DNA of 20,270 nucleotides from DASPWV01 sp046727855 (lineage in GTDB: Bacteria > Acidobacteriota > Vicinamibacteria > Vicinamibacterales > UBA2999): positions 1-20,270 of the forward strand of contig JBKPDL010000190.1 of the NCBI GenBank assembly GCA_046727855.1. The letters run 5' to 3'. The position numbers and the translations under genes were made by a program. Below the pieces are notes generated by a model. It did no database searches, was not told the DNA's origin, and saw only the letters and a list, made by a program, of their open reading frames with translations. Positions 6,295-13,504 of this stretch are shown piece by piece. How positions within the stretch are numbered: position 1 is the stretch's first letter; each line of letters opens with the position of its first letter.

Positions 6295-6978
6295 ATGCGC
6301 GTCGCCGATCGCAACTTCAAGGACCGCCTCTACGCGCAATACGCCCGCATTGGCAAAGCGCTCTCCAATTCCCATCGGCTCGAAATCCTGGAACTGCTCG
6401 CCCAAGGCGAACGCACGGTCGATTCGCTCGCGACAGAAATGGGACAGTCGCTCGCCAACATCTCGCAACATCTTCAGGCGCTTCGGCAGGCCGCGTTGGT
6501 CGAGAGTCGAAAGAACGGTCTCTTCGTGTCGTATCGACTGTCGGACGCTGCAGTGTTCGAACTGTGTACGGCCATCAGAACGGTCGCGGAGCGTCAACTC
6601 GCGGATCTGGAGCGTCTGGTCCGCGAGCATTTCGGCGATCGCTCGGAGGCCGAGCCGGTCGAGATTGAAGAGCTCTTGAAACGAGCCCGATCGAAGGACG
6701 TCGTCGTGCTCGACACTCGGCCACCGAACGAGTACGCCGCAGGCCATATTGCCGGAGCGATTTCCATACCCGTCGACGATCTCCAACGACGATTGCGACA
6801 GCTCCCGAAAGAGAAGGAGTATGTGGCGTACTGCCGCGGACCCTACTGCGTGTACGCCGATCGGGCCGTCGAAATCCTCAGATCGCATGGACGTCGAGCG
6901 CGCCGGTTGCGGGAAGGTTTTCCCGAATGGCGGGCGGCTGGTCTCCCGATTGAGGTTTCCGCCGCTTCGCGAGGGTAG
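6295..6978 (+). CDS. ArsR-family regulator fused to a rhodanese domain
   Basis: The 227-residue protein has an ArsR winged helix (residues 8-95: FKDRLYAQYARIGKALSNS, then TVDSLATEMGQSLANISQHLQALRQAALVE) and a C-terminal rhodanese domain (about 121-220). The rhodanese part has DTRPPNEYAAGHIAGAISIP and the active loop CRGPYC, whose Cys180 is the likely persulfide-carrying residue, with a second Cys at 185. Such fusions act as one-component sensors in which sulfane sulfur at the cysteine is thought to relieve repression. I chose ATG 6295 because family homology starts there and the sequence upstream looks like promoter; a GTG at 6238 would add 19 residues. It heads a tight four-gene operon with sulfur-oxidation genes. 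Confidence 0.9.
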   Translation: MRVADRNFKDRLYAQYARIGKALSNSHRLEILELLAQGERTVDSLATEMGQSLANISQHLQALRQAALVESRKNGLFVSYRLSDAAVFELCTAIRTVAERQLADLERLVREHFGDRSEAEPVEIEELLKRARSKDVVVLDTRPPNEYAAGHIAGAISIPVDDLQRRLRQLPKEKEYVAYCRGPYCVYADRAVEILRSHGRRARRLREGFPEWRAAGLPIEVSAASRG

Positions 6979-6980
6979 AG

Positions 6981-7178
6981 ATGCTGGTGGACCGCTGTCC
7001 TTGGTACGTCGCTGGGCCGATCCTTGGCGCGCTGATCATTGCACTCCGTGCGACGGTCAACAGGCCGCTCGGTGCGCTTGGTGGCTATATCGCCTTCGTC
7101 GAGCCCGCCGCTCCTCCTGCACGCCTGGGGTTGAGTGCCTTTCTTCTCGCGGGCACCGTGATCGGCGGCGCTCTCTAA
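6981..7178 (+). pseudogene. Truncated YeeE/YedE-type (sulfur transport) membrane protein
   Basis: The 65 codons read PWYVAGPILGALIIALRA, then PLGALGGYI and FLLAGTVIGGAL. This resembles the N-terminal two helices of YeeE/YedE (DUF395) permeases, which take up thiosulfate or related sulfur compounds. A full one-domain member is roughly 130 residues or more, so about half is missing. The frame ends in TAA at 7176-7178, whose last two bases are also the start of the AAGGAGG ribosome binding site of the next gene. It begins 2 bases after the regulator's stop. The most likely history is a deletion that removed the C-terminal half. A functional two-helix protein cannot be excluded. Confidence 0.55.
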
Positions 7179-7189
7179 GGAGGCGCGCG

Positions 7190-7936
7190 ATGATTTTTCG
7201 GCCGTATTACTACTTCGACCTGGGTTGCGCTGCCTACTTGTTCGGCTGCGGCACGCTCGGCAAAGGGACCGTCGTCGACGCTCGCGCCGACGACATCGAC
7301 GCCTATATCGCGTTCGCGGCCAAAAAGGGCCTCCGATTGACGCATGTCATCGATACGCATATCCACGCGGACCACCGGTCAGGTGGCCCTGAACTGGCCC
7401 GCCGGACCGGTGCGCACTACTGCGTTCACGAATGGGCCGACGTGACATTTCCGTTCACCGCACTGCACGACGGTGACGACATTGAACTCGGCAACACGCG
7501 GTTGAAGGTGCTGCACACGCCTGGGCATTCGCCGGAGAGCATCTGCCTTGTGGTCATGGACCTCAAGCGAGGCTCTGCACCTTGGTTCGTGCTGACTGGG
7601 GACACATTGTTCGTTGGCGCCGTGGGCCGGCCGGATCTTCCTGGTCGAGCCCGTGAGAATGCCGCGCTGCTTTATACGAGCCTCCACGACAAGTTGCTGA
7701 CGCTCTCGGACGATCTCGAGATCTATCCCGGCCACTTCTCCGGCTCAGTGTGTGGTACGGGCTTGAGTGGAAAACCGGCGAGCACGCTAGGGTTCGAGAA
7801 GCGTTGGAACCCCATGCTCTCGCTCGATCGAGACGCGTTTATTGACGCGCTCTCTGAAGTACCGCCAAAACCCGCCGAGATGGAGCGCGTTCTTGCCTTC
7901 AACCGAGGGCAGGACGAGGTCGGGGCGCGCACATGA
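7190..7936 (+). CDS. Metallo-beta-lactamase-fold hydrolase, persulfide dioxygenase-like
   Basis: The 248-residue enzyme has the metal motif THIHADH (His57, His59, Asp61, His62), then His113 in HTPGHSPES, Asp138 in TGDTLFVG, the GRPDL motif and His182 in YPGHFSGSVCG. GRPDL with this His/Asp set is typical of the ETHE1/persulfide dioxygenase (Blh-like) group, which oxidises glutathione persulfide to sulfite using one iron. The context supports this: it follows an ArsR-rhodanese sensor and a YeeE stub and overlaps an MFS gene by ATGA. The ATG at 7190 has a perfect AAGGAGG 6 bases upstream; a longer open frame reaching back to 6749 is just overlap. A glyoxalase II-type thioesterase is a less likely alternative. 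Confidence 0.88.
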   Translation: MIFRPYYYFDLGCAAYLFGCGTLGKGTVVDARADDIDAYIAFAAKKGLRLTHVIDTHIHADHRSGGPELARRTGAHYCVHEWADVTFPFTALHDGDDIELGNTRLKVLHTPGHSPESICLVVMDLKRGSAPWFVLTGDTLFVGAVGRPDLPGRARENAALLYTSLHDKLLTLSDDLEIYPGHFSGSVCGTGLSGKPASTLGFEKRWNPMLSLDRDAFIDALSEVPPKPAEMERVLAFNRGQDEVGART

Positions 7937-9192
7937 GAGCAGCGGCGATTGCCAGCGACCGTCCGGCAATCCGTTTGGGACTTCGCGAGAATGTGGCGCA
8001 GTTCTCGCTCCTCGTGGTCGTCAACGCGTTCGTCGGCGCGATGGTCGGCATGGAGCGGAGCATCCTCCCAGCCATCGCCGAGCAGGACTTTCAACTTGTC
8101 GCCCGGACTGCGGTCTTGTCGTTCATCGTGGTCTTTGGTGTGACCAAGGCAGTCACGAACTACGCCGCGGGTCGCCTTGCCGACCGCGTCGGCCGCAAGC
8201 AGGTGCTCGTCGCAGGCTGGGCGATCGCGATACCGGTCCCCTTCATCTTGATGTGGGCACCGAGCTGGATCTGGATCCTCGTCGCGAACGCGCTTTTAGG
8301 CATTAGCCAGGGGTTCACGTGGTCGACGACCGTGATCATGAAAATCGACCTCGTCGGCAAGGAGCAGCGCGGATTGGCTATGGGCCTGAACGAGTTCGCC
8401 GGATATCTGGCCCTGGCGGGGGCCGCTGTGCTCACCGGCTGGATCGCGGCTCGTTATGGACTGCGACCCGATGCGTTTTATCCCGGTATCGCATTTGTGG
8501 CGATAGGTTTAGCGCTGTCGATCTTCATGGTGCGCGACACGCGCGCGCACGTCGACCTCGAGTCTGGTTTTCGTTCCACGTCCACACAGGCTATGACCCC
8601 GGGCGACGTCTTCTGGCGCACGACGGTGACGGATCGGAACCTGTCGAGCGTTACGCAGGCCGGCCTGGTGAACAACTTGAATGACGGCATGGCATGGGGT
8701 CTGTTTCCCCTGGTTTTTGCCGCGGCGAACATGAATATGGAACGCATCGGTGTGCTTGCGGCTATTTATCCTGCCACCTGGGGCGTCGTCCAACTTGCGA
8801 CCGGAGCACTCTCGGACCGGTTCGGACGCAAGTGGCTGATTGCATCGGGGATGTGGGTTCAGGCAGCCGGCATTAGCGTGGTGATTGTCTCGCGTGAGTT
8901 CACTGGGTTTGCGACCGGTGCATTCCTGTTGGGAATTGGCACCGCCATGGTGTATCCGACACTTCTCGCCGCAATTGGAGACGTCGCATCTCCTGCGTGG
9001 CGCGCGTCCTCGGTCGGCGTCTATCGTCTATGCAGGGACCTTGGCTACGCGTTCGGCGCACTGTTGGCGGGATTCAGCGCTGATCTGCTTGGCCTGGGCG
9101 GCGCGATGTCGATAATTGCCGCCATCACGTTTGTGTCTGGTGTGGTCGCCGCTGTCCGCCTGCGCGAGACCGCAGAATTCGCAACTGCGTAA
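7933..9192 (+). CDS. MFS transporter
   Basis: The 419-residue protein has about twelve hydrophobic helices and two copies of the major-facilitator loop motif: GRLADRVGRK after helix 2 and GALSDRFGRK after helix 8. The N-half helix 1 region (LLVVVNAFVGAMVGMERSILP) and helix 5 (LNEFAGYLALAGAAVLTGW) are typical of drug/metabolite antiporter-like members. It starts in an ATGA overlap with the MBL gene, so it is translationally coupled and is the last gene of the ArsR-rhodanese operon. That suggests it moves a product or substrate of sulfur metabolism, such as sulfite or a thiol compound; this is inference from position only. No terminator is evident downstream. Confidence 0.9.
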   Translation: MRAAAIASDRPAIRLGLRENVAQFSLLVVVNAFVGAMVGMERSILPAIAEQDFQLVARTAVLSFIVVFGVTKAVTNYAAGRLADRVGRKQVLVAGWAIAIPVPFILMWAPSWIWILVANALLGISQGFTWSTTVIMKIDLVGKEQRGLAMGLNEFAGYLALAGAAVLTGWIAARYGLRPDAFYPGIAFVAIGLALSIFMVRDTRAHVDLESGFRSTSTQAMTPGDVFWRTTVTDRNLSSVTQAGLVNNLNDGMAWGLFPLVFAAANMNMERIGVLAAIYPATWGVVQLATGALSDRFGRKWLIASGMWVQAAGISVVIVSREFTGFATGAFLLGIGTAMVYPTLLAAIGDVASPAWRASSVGVYRLCRDLGYAFGALLAGFSADLLGLGGAMSIIAAITFVSGVVAAVRLRETAEFATA

Positions 9193-9381
9193 ACAGATCG
9201 TACTCAGACCTCAAGCGAGGGCGGAGAAAGCAGCGAGGGACGTGGCAATCGCTTGTCCAGTGGATCTCGATACACTACGGCTGAGAGCGTCGATTTCGTG
9301 ATCTCGAAGGCGTGGCAAGAAGAAACGGCGTGGTGGGCATGAAACGTCCAGGCGCGGCAGCCAAATTGACGCTAATGGCGG

Positions 9382-9741
9382 ATGCCAGTGGGTGGGTGCT
9401 GCTCAACGTACGGTGATATCGCCGGCGCGCATTTCGACCACAAGATAGCCCAGCGTGAGTTGGCGAGTTATCGCAAGAAGGGGCCAGGATCCACCACGCG
9501 TCTGCTTCGCGACTTGCTTCTCGAAACAGGGCGCATCGAAGGCGTGCTGCTCGATGTGGGTGCGGGAATCGGCGGCTTGACCTTCGAGCTGCTGGAGCGC
9601 GGGGTTGCTCGCGCCATCGCTGTCGATGCCTCTGCTGCCAATCTTGCAGCCGCCGCCGAGGAAGCGTTACGCCGCGGTAGGCCAGGCGTCGTGCAGCTCC
9701 TGCAGGGCGATTTCCTCGACATCGCGTCGCGTATGTCTTAG
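9382..9741 (+). pseudogene. N-terminal fragment of a class I SAM methyltransferase
   Basis: The 119 codons start MPVGGCCSTYG, continue FDHKIAQRELASYRKKGPGSTTRLLRDLL and reach motif I (VLLDVGAGIGGLTFELL), the strand-2 region IAVDASAANLAAAAEE and GDFLDIA, then stop at TAG 9739-9741. The family normally continues for another 80-100 residues with the DRVVCCYPD-type block, none of which is seen in any frame downstream. The piece is therefore a truncated gene whose 3' half was lost. The 189-base gap upstream, after the MFS gene, shows no terminator or gene I could name. It is followed after 65 bases by a remnant of another methyltransferase. Confidence 0.7.
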
Positions 9742-9806
9742 GGATTCCTGCAGGAGCGGCTCGTACAGTGGATAGCAGCAAACCACACGATCGAGTGTCA
9801 TGACGG

Positions 9807-10109
9807 TTGCTGGCGTCGAAGGCTGGGCTCAACGAGCGTTACGTGCGCGAAGGCGTCTATCTGATGCAGGACATCAGCGGAACAAGCCACATGGATGAAG
9901 ATGTGGAGCATCCGATTGGGACATTCCTCTATACCATCTCCTGTATGCACTGTATGACCGTATCCTTGGCACAGGGCGGGGAGGGGCTGGGTGCCATGTG
10001 GGGTGAAGAGAAGACGCGAGAGTACCTGCAGCGAGCCGGCTTTCGGTCGGTTACCACACACCAGCTCGCGCACGACATTCAGAACAATTGGTATGTCGTG
10101 AGGAAGTAG
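9807..10109 (+). pseudogene. Regulator-methyltransferase (Rv2258c-like) gene with a large internal deletion
   Basis: The first part, LASKAGLNERYVRE, matches the N-terminal winged helix of Rv2258c-like proteins (usually continuing WLGAM). The next residues, GVYLMQDISGTSHMDEDVEHPIGTFLYTISCMHCMTVSLAQGG through MWGEEKTREYLQRAGF and HDIQNNWYVVRK, match the C-terminal part of the same family. About 200 residues, including the SAM-binding motif, are missing and the two ends are joined in frame at about 9851. The open frame starts at a TTG with an in-frame TGA just upstream, so no proper start exists either. Family members are about 350 residues. The encoded 100 residues cannot bind SAM. Confidence 0.75.
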
Positions 10110-10128
10110 CACACTCGACAGGGGTCGC

Positions 10129-10341
10129 GTGACCGTCCCCTCGCTGTTCGTGCACGCGGACGGCTGTGCATTTCCGGATCATGTGCGACGGGTGCATGCG
10201 CGGGTGAAGGGGCCGAAAGAGCTCGTGTGGAGCGAGGGGACGCAGATCGATTTCTATAATCAACCGCGACAGGTCGATGGCGCCGTTCAAGCCGTAGCGC
10301 GGTGGTTCGCCAGGACCCTCGGTGAGTCCGCCGCCGTGTGA
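10129..10341 (+). pseudogene. C-terminal fragment of an alpha/beta hydrolase
   Basis: The 70 codons read VPSLFVHADGCAFPDHVRRVH, then GPKELVWSEGTQIDFYNQPRQVDGAVQAV, which is the last third of a small alpha/beta hydrolase. It covers the acid-residue strand and the final histidine region, where this group has a GxQxDFYxQP motif. The nucleophile elbow (GxSxG) and everything before it are absent. A GTG at 10129 with AGGGG upstream could start translation, but the product would be inactive. It lies 19 bases after the stop of the previous remnant. The 171 bases between it and the amidohydrolase stop show no gene I can name. Confidence 0.7.
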
Positions 10342-10512
10342 AGGGGGCCTCCTTGTAAAGAGAGCACGGAGCGAAGCTGCTAATACACAACCAGAGCCCG
10401 CTTTCTGGCGTCCGCGGTATCCGGCGTTTCGTTCGCGCCGGGCTCTGGCTCCAGCACGATGGCCGGCGATGTCGCCGGGTCGAAGATGTGCAGTCGAACC
10501 AGTCGTTCGTGC

Positions 10513-11742
10513 TCAGTGCGGCATCAGGCTGCGCGACTGGCGTACGCCTCGACGCCAGACGGCGACGATGGAGCGGGTCGCCGTGATGTCACGCGTCGGG
10601 TCACCATCGACCAGGAGCAAGTCGGCTCGCAGCCCTGGAGCGATCCGGCCGCGGTCGTCGAGGCCGAAATGACGCGCCGGGACACTGGTCGCCGAAGCGA
10701 GTGCCTCCTCAGGAGACAGCCCAGCCTGCGTCAGCATCAGCACTTCCCGATGCAGGCTCGCGCCATGCAGGGGAGCGTAGATGTTCGCGTCCGTCCCTGC
10801 CAGCAGCGGCACTCCTGCCTGATGCAGCATCCGCGCCGCATGCACGGCGTTCGGCACGGCGTTCGGGTCGACGGGGACGGCGCCGACGTCCCGATCGATG
10901 GCCGCCTTCAACTGCGGCGACAAACGAGAGCCGATGCGCTCGTCGCGCACGAGTTCCACGCCATCCCGACCGCCGGTGACCGCTTCGAAATAGGTGAGAG
11001 TGCTGGTCACAAAGACCCTCTGCGCAGCAATCCTCTGGGCGAGGTCCTCGCTGGTCGCGTCCGTCGGACTGGCGTCGGCCCACACATGCGCTAACGCATC
11101 GATACCCGCATCCAATGCGACGATCGCATCCCTTGCCGTGACCGCGTGCGCGATGGTCTTGAGGCCAGCCGCGTGGCCAGCCTCCACCAGCGCGGCGACT
11201 GTGTCCGGCTGAAGAACCGGTAACTGCGCCCCGAAGACCGTCCCACTATCGATCACGATCTTCAGGTAGTCGATACCCTCCCTCAATCGAGCGTCGACAA
11301 ACGACTGTGCCTGACTAGCGCGGGCGACTGTTTCGAACGGACCGACGGCGTCGCCCAGCCGCTCGGCCAGTGATGGGTCGGCAAACATGATCTGGCTCGG
11401 ATGTCCACCAGGCGCAGTGGCGAGCACGCCGGCACTGCGGATATCGGCGACGTCATCTCGCTCGGCGGCGAGGCGGCGCTGACGCGCCAGGTTGGACGGA
11501 AGGCAGAACATATCCAGTTCGGTGGTGATGCCGAATGTCAATGCCTGCGCGAGATCCCCGTCAACCGTGTGCGTATGGGCGTCGATGAGCCCTGGTAACA
11601 ACGTCTTCCCACGACCGTCGATCTCCAGGTCCGCGCGACCGCCCTCGTACCCGACGATATGGTCGTCATCGATGAACACGTCCGCTTCGGAGCGGGTCGC
11701 GATGCCGTCAAAGACGCGTACGGCGCGAATCAGAGTACGCAT
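10513..11742 (-). CDS. Amidohydrolase-family metal-dependent hydrolase
   Basis: The 409-residue enzyme is a complete amidohydrolase: N-terminal beta-sandwich (ADVFIDDDHIVGYEG), then DAHTHT with His56 and His58, Lys161 in YLKIVID (probably the carboxylated bridging lysine), His199 in TIAHAV, His219 in ALAHVW and Asp318 in GTDAN. It ends with the usual RIAPGLRADLLLVDGDPTRDI block. This residue set indicates a two-metal site as in imidazolonepropionase-like and prolidase-like members. The substrate is unknown. The ATG at 11742 has AAGGGGG about 8 bases upstream. It is the last gene of the TetR-DoxX unit, 42 bases after the receiver-like gene, so it is probably derepressed with doxX. Confidence 0.9.
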   Translation of the reverse strand: MRTLIRAVRVFDGIATRSEADVFIDDDHIVGYEGGRADLEIDGRGKTLLPGLIDAHTHTVDGDLAQALTFGITTELDMFCLPSNLARQRRLAAERDDVADIRSAGVLATAPGGHPSQIMFADPSLAERLGDAVGPFETVARASQAQSFVDARLREGIDYLKIVIDSGTVFGAQLPVLQPDTVAALVEAGHAAGLKTIAHAVTARDAIVALDAGIDALAHVWADASPTDATSEDLAQRIAAQRVFVTSTLTYFEAVTGGRDGVELVRDERIGSRLSPQLKAAIDRDVGAVPVDPNAVPNAVHAARMLHQAGVPLLAGTDANIYAPLHGASLHREVLMLTQAGLSPEEALASATSVPARHFGLDDRGRIAPGLRADLLLVDGDPTRDITATRSIVAVWRRGVRQSRSLMPH

Positions 11743-11784
11743 GACTCATACCCCCTTACCGACAAGATCACCTCAGCCCAGGTT

Positions 11785-12111
11785 CTACGGAGTGTTCGTC
11801 AAGAAGCCTCTCAAGACACGGTTCACAAATGGCCCCATCCCTTCAGGGCCCGAATCCTGGTCCTTCATGTGCACAGTGGTCCGCGTGCTCACTTCGAAGA
11901 CGTGCCGGACAATGGCGAGCCGGCTTTCCAAGTCCATTCCCGCGCCTATGACCACCACGTCAGGCGTGTGTTCCGCAAACGCAGCCTTGACGTCATCCAG
12001 GCTCGTACTGCTCAACACGGCAATGTTGTCGGCGGCGAGGCTGTTTCGAACGTCGTCCAACACTGACCTGGTGCGCCCAACCAGTAGAATCGTCCGCCTG
12101 GGAAAATCCAT
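11785..12111 (-). CDS. Receiver-like protein of unknown function
   Basis: The 108-residue protein starts RRTILLVGRTRSVLDDVRNSLAADNIAVL and continues DVVVIGAGMDLESRLAIVRHVFEVS, the alternating beta-alpha pattern of a response-regulator receiver. The strand-3 position that carries the phosphorylated Asp in true receivers is GAG here, so phosphorylation is unlikely. A VHMKDQDSGPEGMGPFV segment replaces the usual strand 5 region. I recall similar unnamed proteins next to DoxX-type genes but cannot name a family. The ATG at 12111 has GAGG four bases upstream and is preferred over the GTG at 12141, which overlaps the doxX end. It lies 33 bases after doxX, in the same direction. Confidence 0.7.
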   Translation of the reverse strand: MDFPRRTILLVGRTRSVLDDVRNSLAADNIAVLSSTSLDDVKAAFAEHTPDVVVIGAGMDLESRLAIVRHVFEVSTRTTVHMKDQDSGPEGMGPFVNRVLRGFLTNTP

Positions 12112-12144
12112 TGCGCCTCGCTGAGAATGCTTGGCGACCACTAG

Positions 12145-12504
12145 TCATGCATGTGAAATCCGGAGGCGGCCGCGACGCCCAACGCCAAGAATCGCGGGCA
12201 CCGCGCTGGACTCGTGACGCCGCACGTGAGTGACCACGGCGCCGCTCATCAGGAGCGCGAGGTATCCCGCCGCGATTGGCGTGAGCACCGGGATCACGCC
12301 CAAGACACGCGGAAGCACGAGTCCCATTGCACCAAGGACCTCCGCCAGTCCGATGAGCTTGATGCTGCCGGGTGTGAAGTCGCGTGCCCATGCCATCTCC
12401 GGTTGAGTAAGGAGCGCGTCACGACTTCGCAGCAGCTTCAACCCGCCTGACGCGGCGAACACCAGCGCCAGGAAGCCCGAAACGACCCACAGGGCGAAAT
12501 TCAT
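12145..12504 (-). CDS. DoxX-family membrane protein
   Basis: The 119-residue protein matches DoxX/DoxD-like four-helix membrane proteins: MNFALWVVSGFLALVFAASGGLKLL, then WARDFTPGSIKLIGLAEVLGAMGLVLP and PIAAGYLALLMSGAVVTHVRRHE. Members take part in sulfur or thiol redox stress in some bacteria; the role here is not established. The ATG at 12504 has GGGAGG about 7-8 bases upstream. The last dozen residues (GRRGRLRISHA) are charged where the family has a fourth hydrophobic helix. A one-base shift near 12183 would give LGVAAASGFHMHD and a stop at 12141, so a frameshift is possible. A TetR-type operator lies 41 bases upstream of the start. Confidence 0.88.
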   Translation of the reverse strand: MNFALWVVSGFLALVFAASGGLKLLRSRDALLTQPEMAWARDFTPGSIKLIGLAEVLGAMGLVLPRVLGVIPVLTPIAAGYLALLMSGAVVTHVRRHESSAVPAILGVGRRGRLRISHA

Positions 12505-12544
12505 GTCATCCCTCCCGAACGACGCGCGACCTCGAAGCACTGTG

Positions 12545-12559
12545 AGTTGACCGGTCAGT
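12545..12559. promoter_or_regulatory. TetR-type operator in front of doxX
   Basis: AGTTGACCGGTCAGT, with the perfect 10-bp core TGACCGGTCA, lies in the 111-base gap between tetR and doxX. It matches 14 of 15 bases with the site in front of tetR (13262-13276, opposite strand). Both copies lie on the 5' side of a gene of this cluster, so one repressor probably controls both. Confidence 0.65.
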
Positions 12560-12615
12560 TTACACCGCGCCGCTCGACGATCCCGTTCCGATTTGGCTCG
12601 GCCGGCGGCGCTGCT

Positions 12616-13239
12616 CTATGCCGCCGCCGGTACTTTACCGCCCACGCCGAGCGTTCTCAGTAATCCCACCTTCAGGTCGCGTTTCAATGCTTTCAGATCG
12701 CCTCGAATACGCGCGGCCATCAATTGCCCGAGGAAGTAGTGGGAGACCTCCTGCGCCTTGACTTTGACATGGCATGTTTTCGGGAGGATGCCTTCAACCA
12801 CCATATCGCGGAGCGCATTTTCGAAATACCGCTCGTAGCGCCGCGACAGGTCCTCGAACTTCGCGCGAATCCGCGGCTCCCGCGGTGCCATTTCCGAGCT
12901 CAGGGACGCCAACGGGCAGCCGCAGACCTTCCTGTACTTGGCGGCTGCCTGCTGCTGAGATTCGTACAGGAAATCGGCGAGTCGCTCGAAGCGCTTCACC
13001 GGCGCGGTTGCGGGAGAAAACATCCGGTCGTATGCCGGTTTGACGACGTCAAACGACGCATCCATCGTGGCGAGGGCCAAATCGACCTTCGAAGGAAAAA
13101 AGTGATAGAAGCTGCCCTTCTTCACACCGGCGGCTGCGCAGATGTCGTCGACACTGACCGCGCCGTAGCTGCTCGTCCAAATCAGCTGAAACGCGGTGTC
13201 GATCAGTTTCTGTTTCGTGTGCGCCGTGGTTCGCCGCAT
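12616..13239 (-). CDS. TetR/AcrR-family transcriptional repressor
   Basis: The protein (207 residues from the ATG at 13239) has a typical TetR N-terminal DNA-binding domain: KQKLIDTAFQLIWTSSYGAVSVDDICAAAGVKKGSFYHFFPSKVDLALA, with the recognition helix at KKGSFYHFF. The rest is a helical ligand domain, with the VCGCPLASLSSEMA stretch seen in YcdC/NemR-like members that have redox-active or electrophile-sensing cysteines. A sensor role for those cysteines is inference. The ATG is preferred over a GTG 15 bases upstream. A TTGACTG/CAGTCAA inverted repeat lies about 20 bases before the start, and a near-identical site precedes doxX. It is transcribed in the same direction as doxX and its two followers. 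Confidence 0.9.
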   Translation of the reverse strand: MRRTTAHTKQKLIDTAFQLIWTSSYGAVSVDDICAAAGVKKGSFYHFFPSKVDLALATMDASFDVVKPAYDRMFSPATAPVKRFERLADFLYESQQQAAAKYRKVCGCPLASLSSEMAPREPRIRAKFEDLSRRYERYFENALRDMVVEGILPKTCHVKVKAQEVSHYFLGQLMAARIRGDLKALKRDLKVGLLRTLGVGGKVPAAA

Positions 13240-13258
13240 GACAGACCGTAACACGGAC

Positions 13259-13276
13259 TTGACTGACCAGTCAACT
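13259..13276. promoter_or_regulatory. TetR-type operator in front of tetR
   Basis: TTGACTG (13259-13265) and CAGTCAA (13268-13274) are perfect inverted arms separated by 2 bases. On the tetR strand the sequence AGTTGACTGGTCAGT provides a TTGACT that could serve as the -35, so repressor binding would block polymerase. Confidence 0.7.
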
Positions 13277-13504
13277 GGAACTTACCATGATGTGCGGGCT
13301 AACTGTATTCCCGTCGTGCACGGCAGGACATCCCAGGGCAAATGGAAGGTCAGCCAGAACCGATCGCCACGCGATCGACAAGGCGTGATGGACGGGTTGA
13401 TTCCACAAGACTGCATCCGGCGGCGGGGCGTAGGATGGATGTGGCCCAGCGAAGGACGCATGACAGGCGAGTGGTCGCGATATTAGCGGCAGGCGTCGCT
13501 GCAT

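Noticed and set aside
6749..7189. A 147-codon N-terminal extension of the MBL hydrolase
   Set aside because: It overlaps the regulator and the YeeE stub in another frame, and a perfect ribosome binding site supports the start at 7190.
10459..11094. Long plus-strand frame opposite the amidohydrolase
   Set aside because: It is the antisense of a well-supported enzyme and has Arg/His-rich composition typical of shadow frames.
13196..13486. A 96-codon plus-strand frame between tetR and the AraC remnant
   Set aside because: It starts inside tetR on the other strand, overlaps its operator and has no family features.
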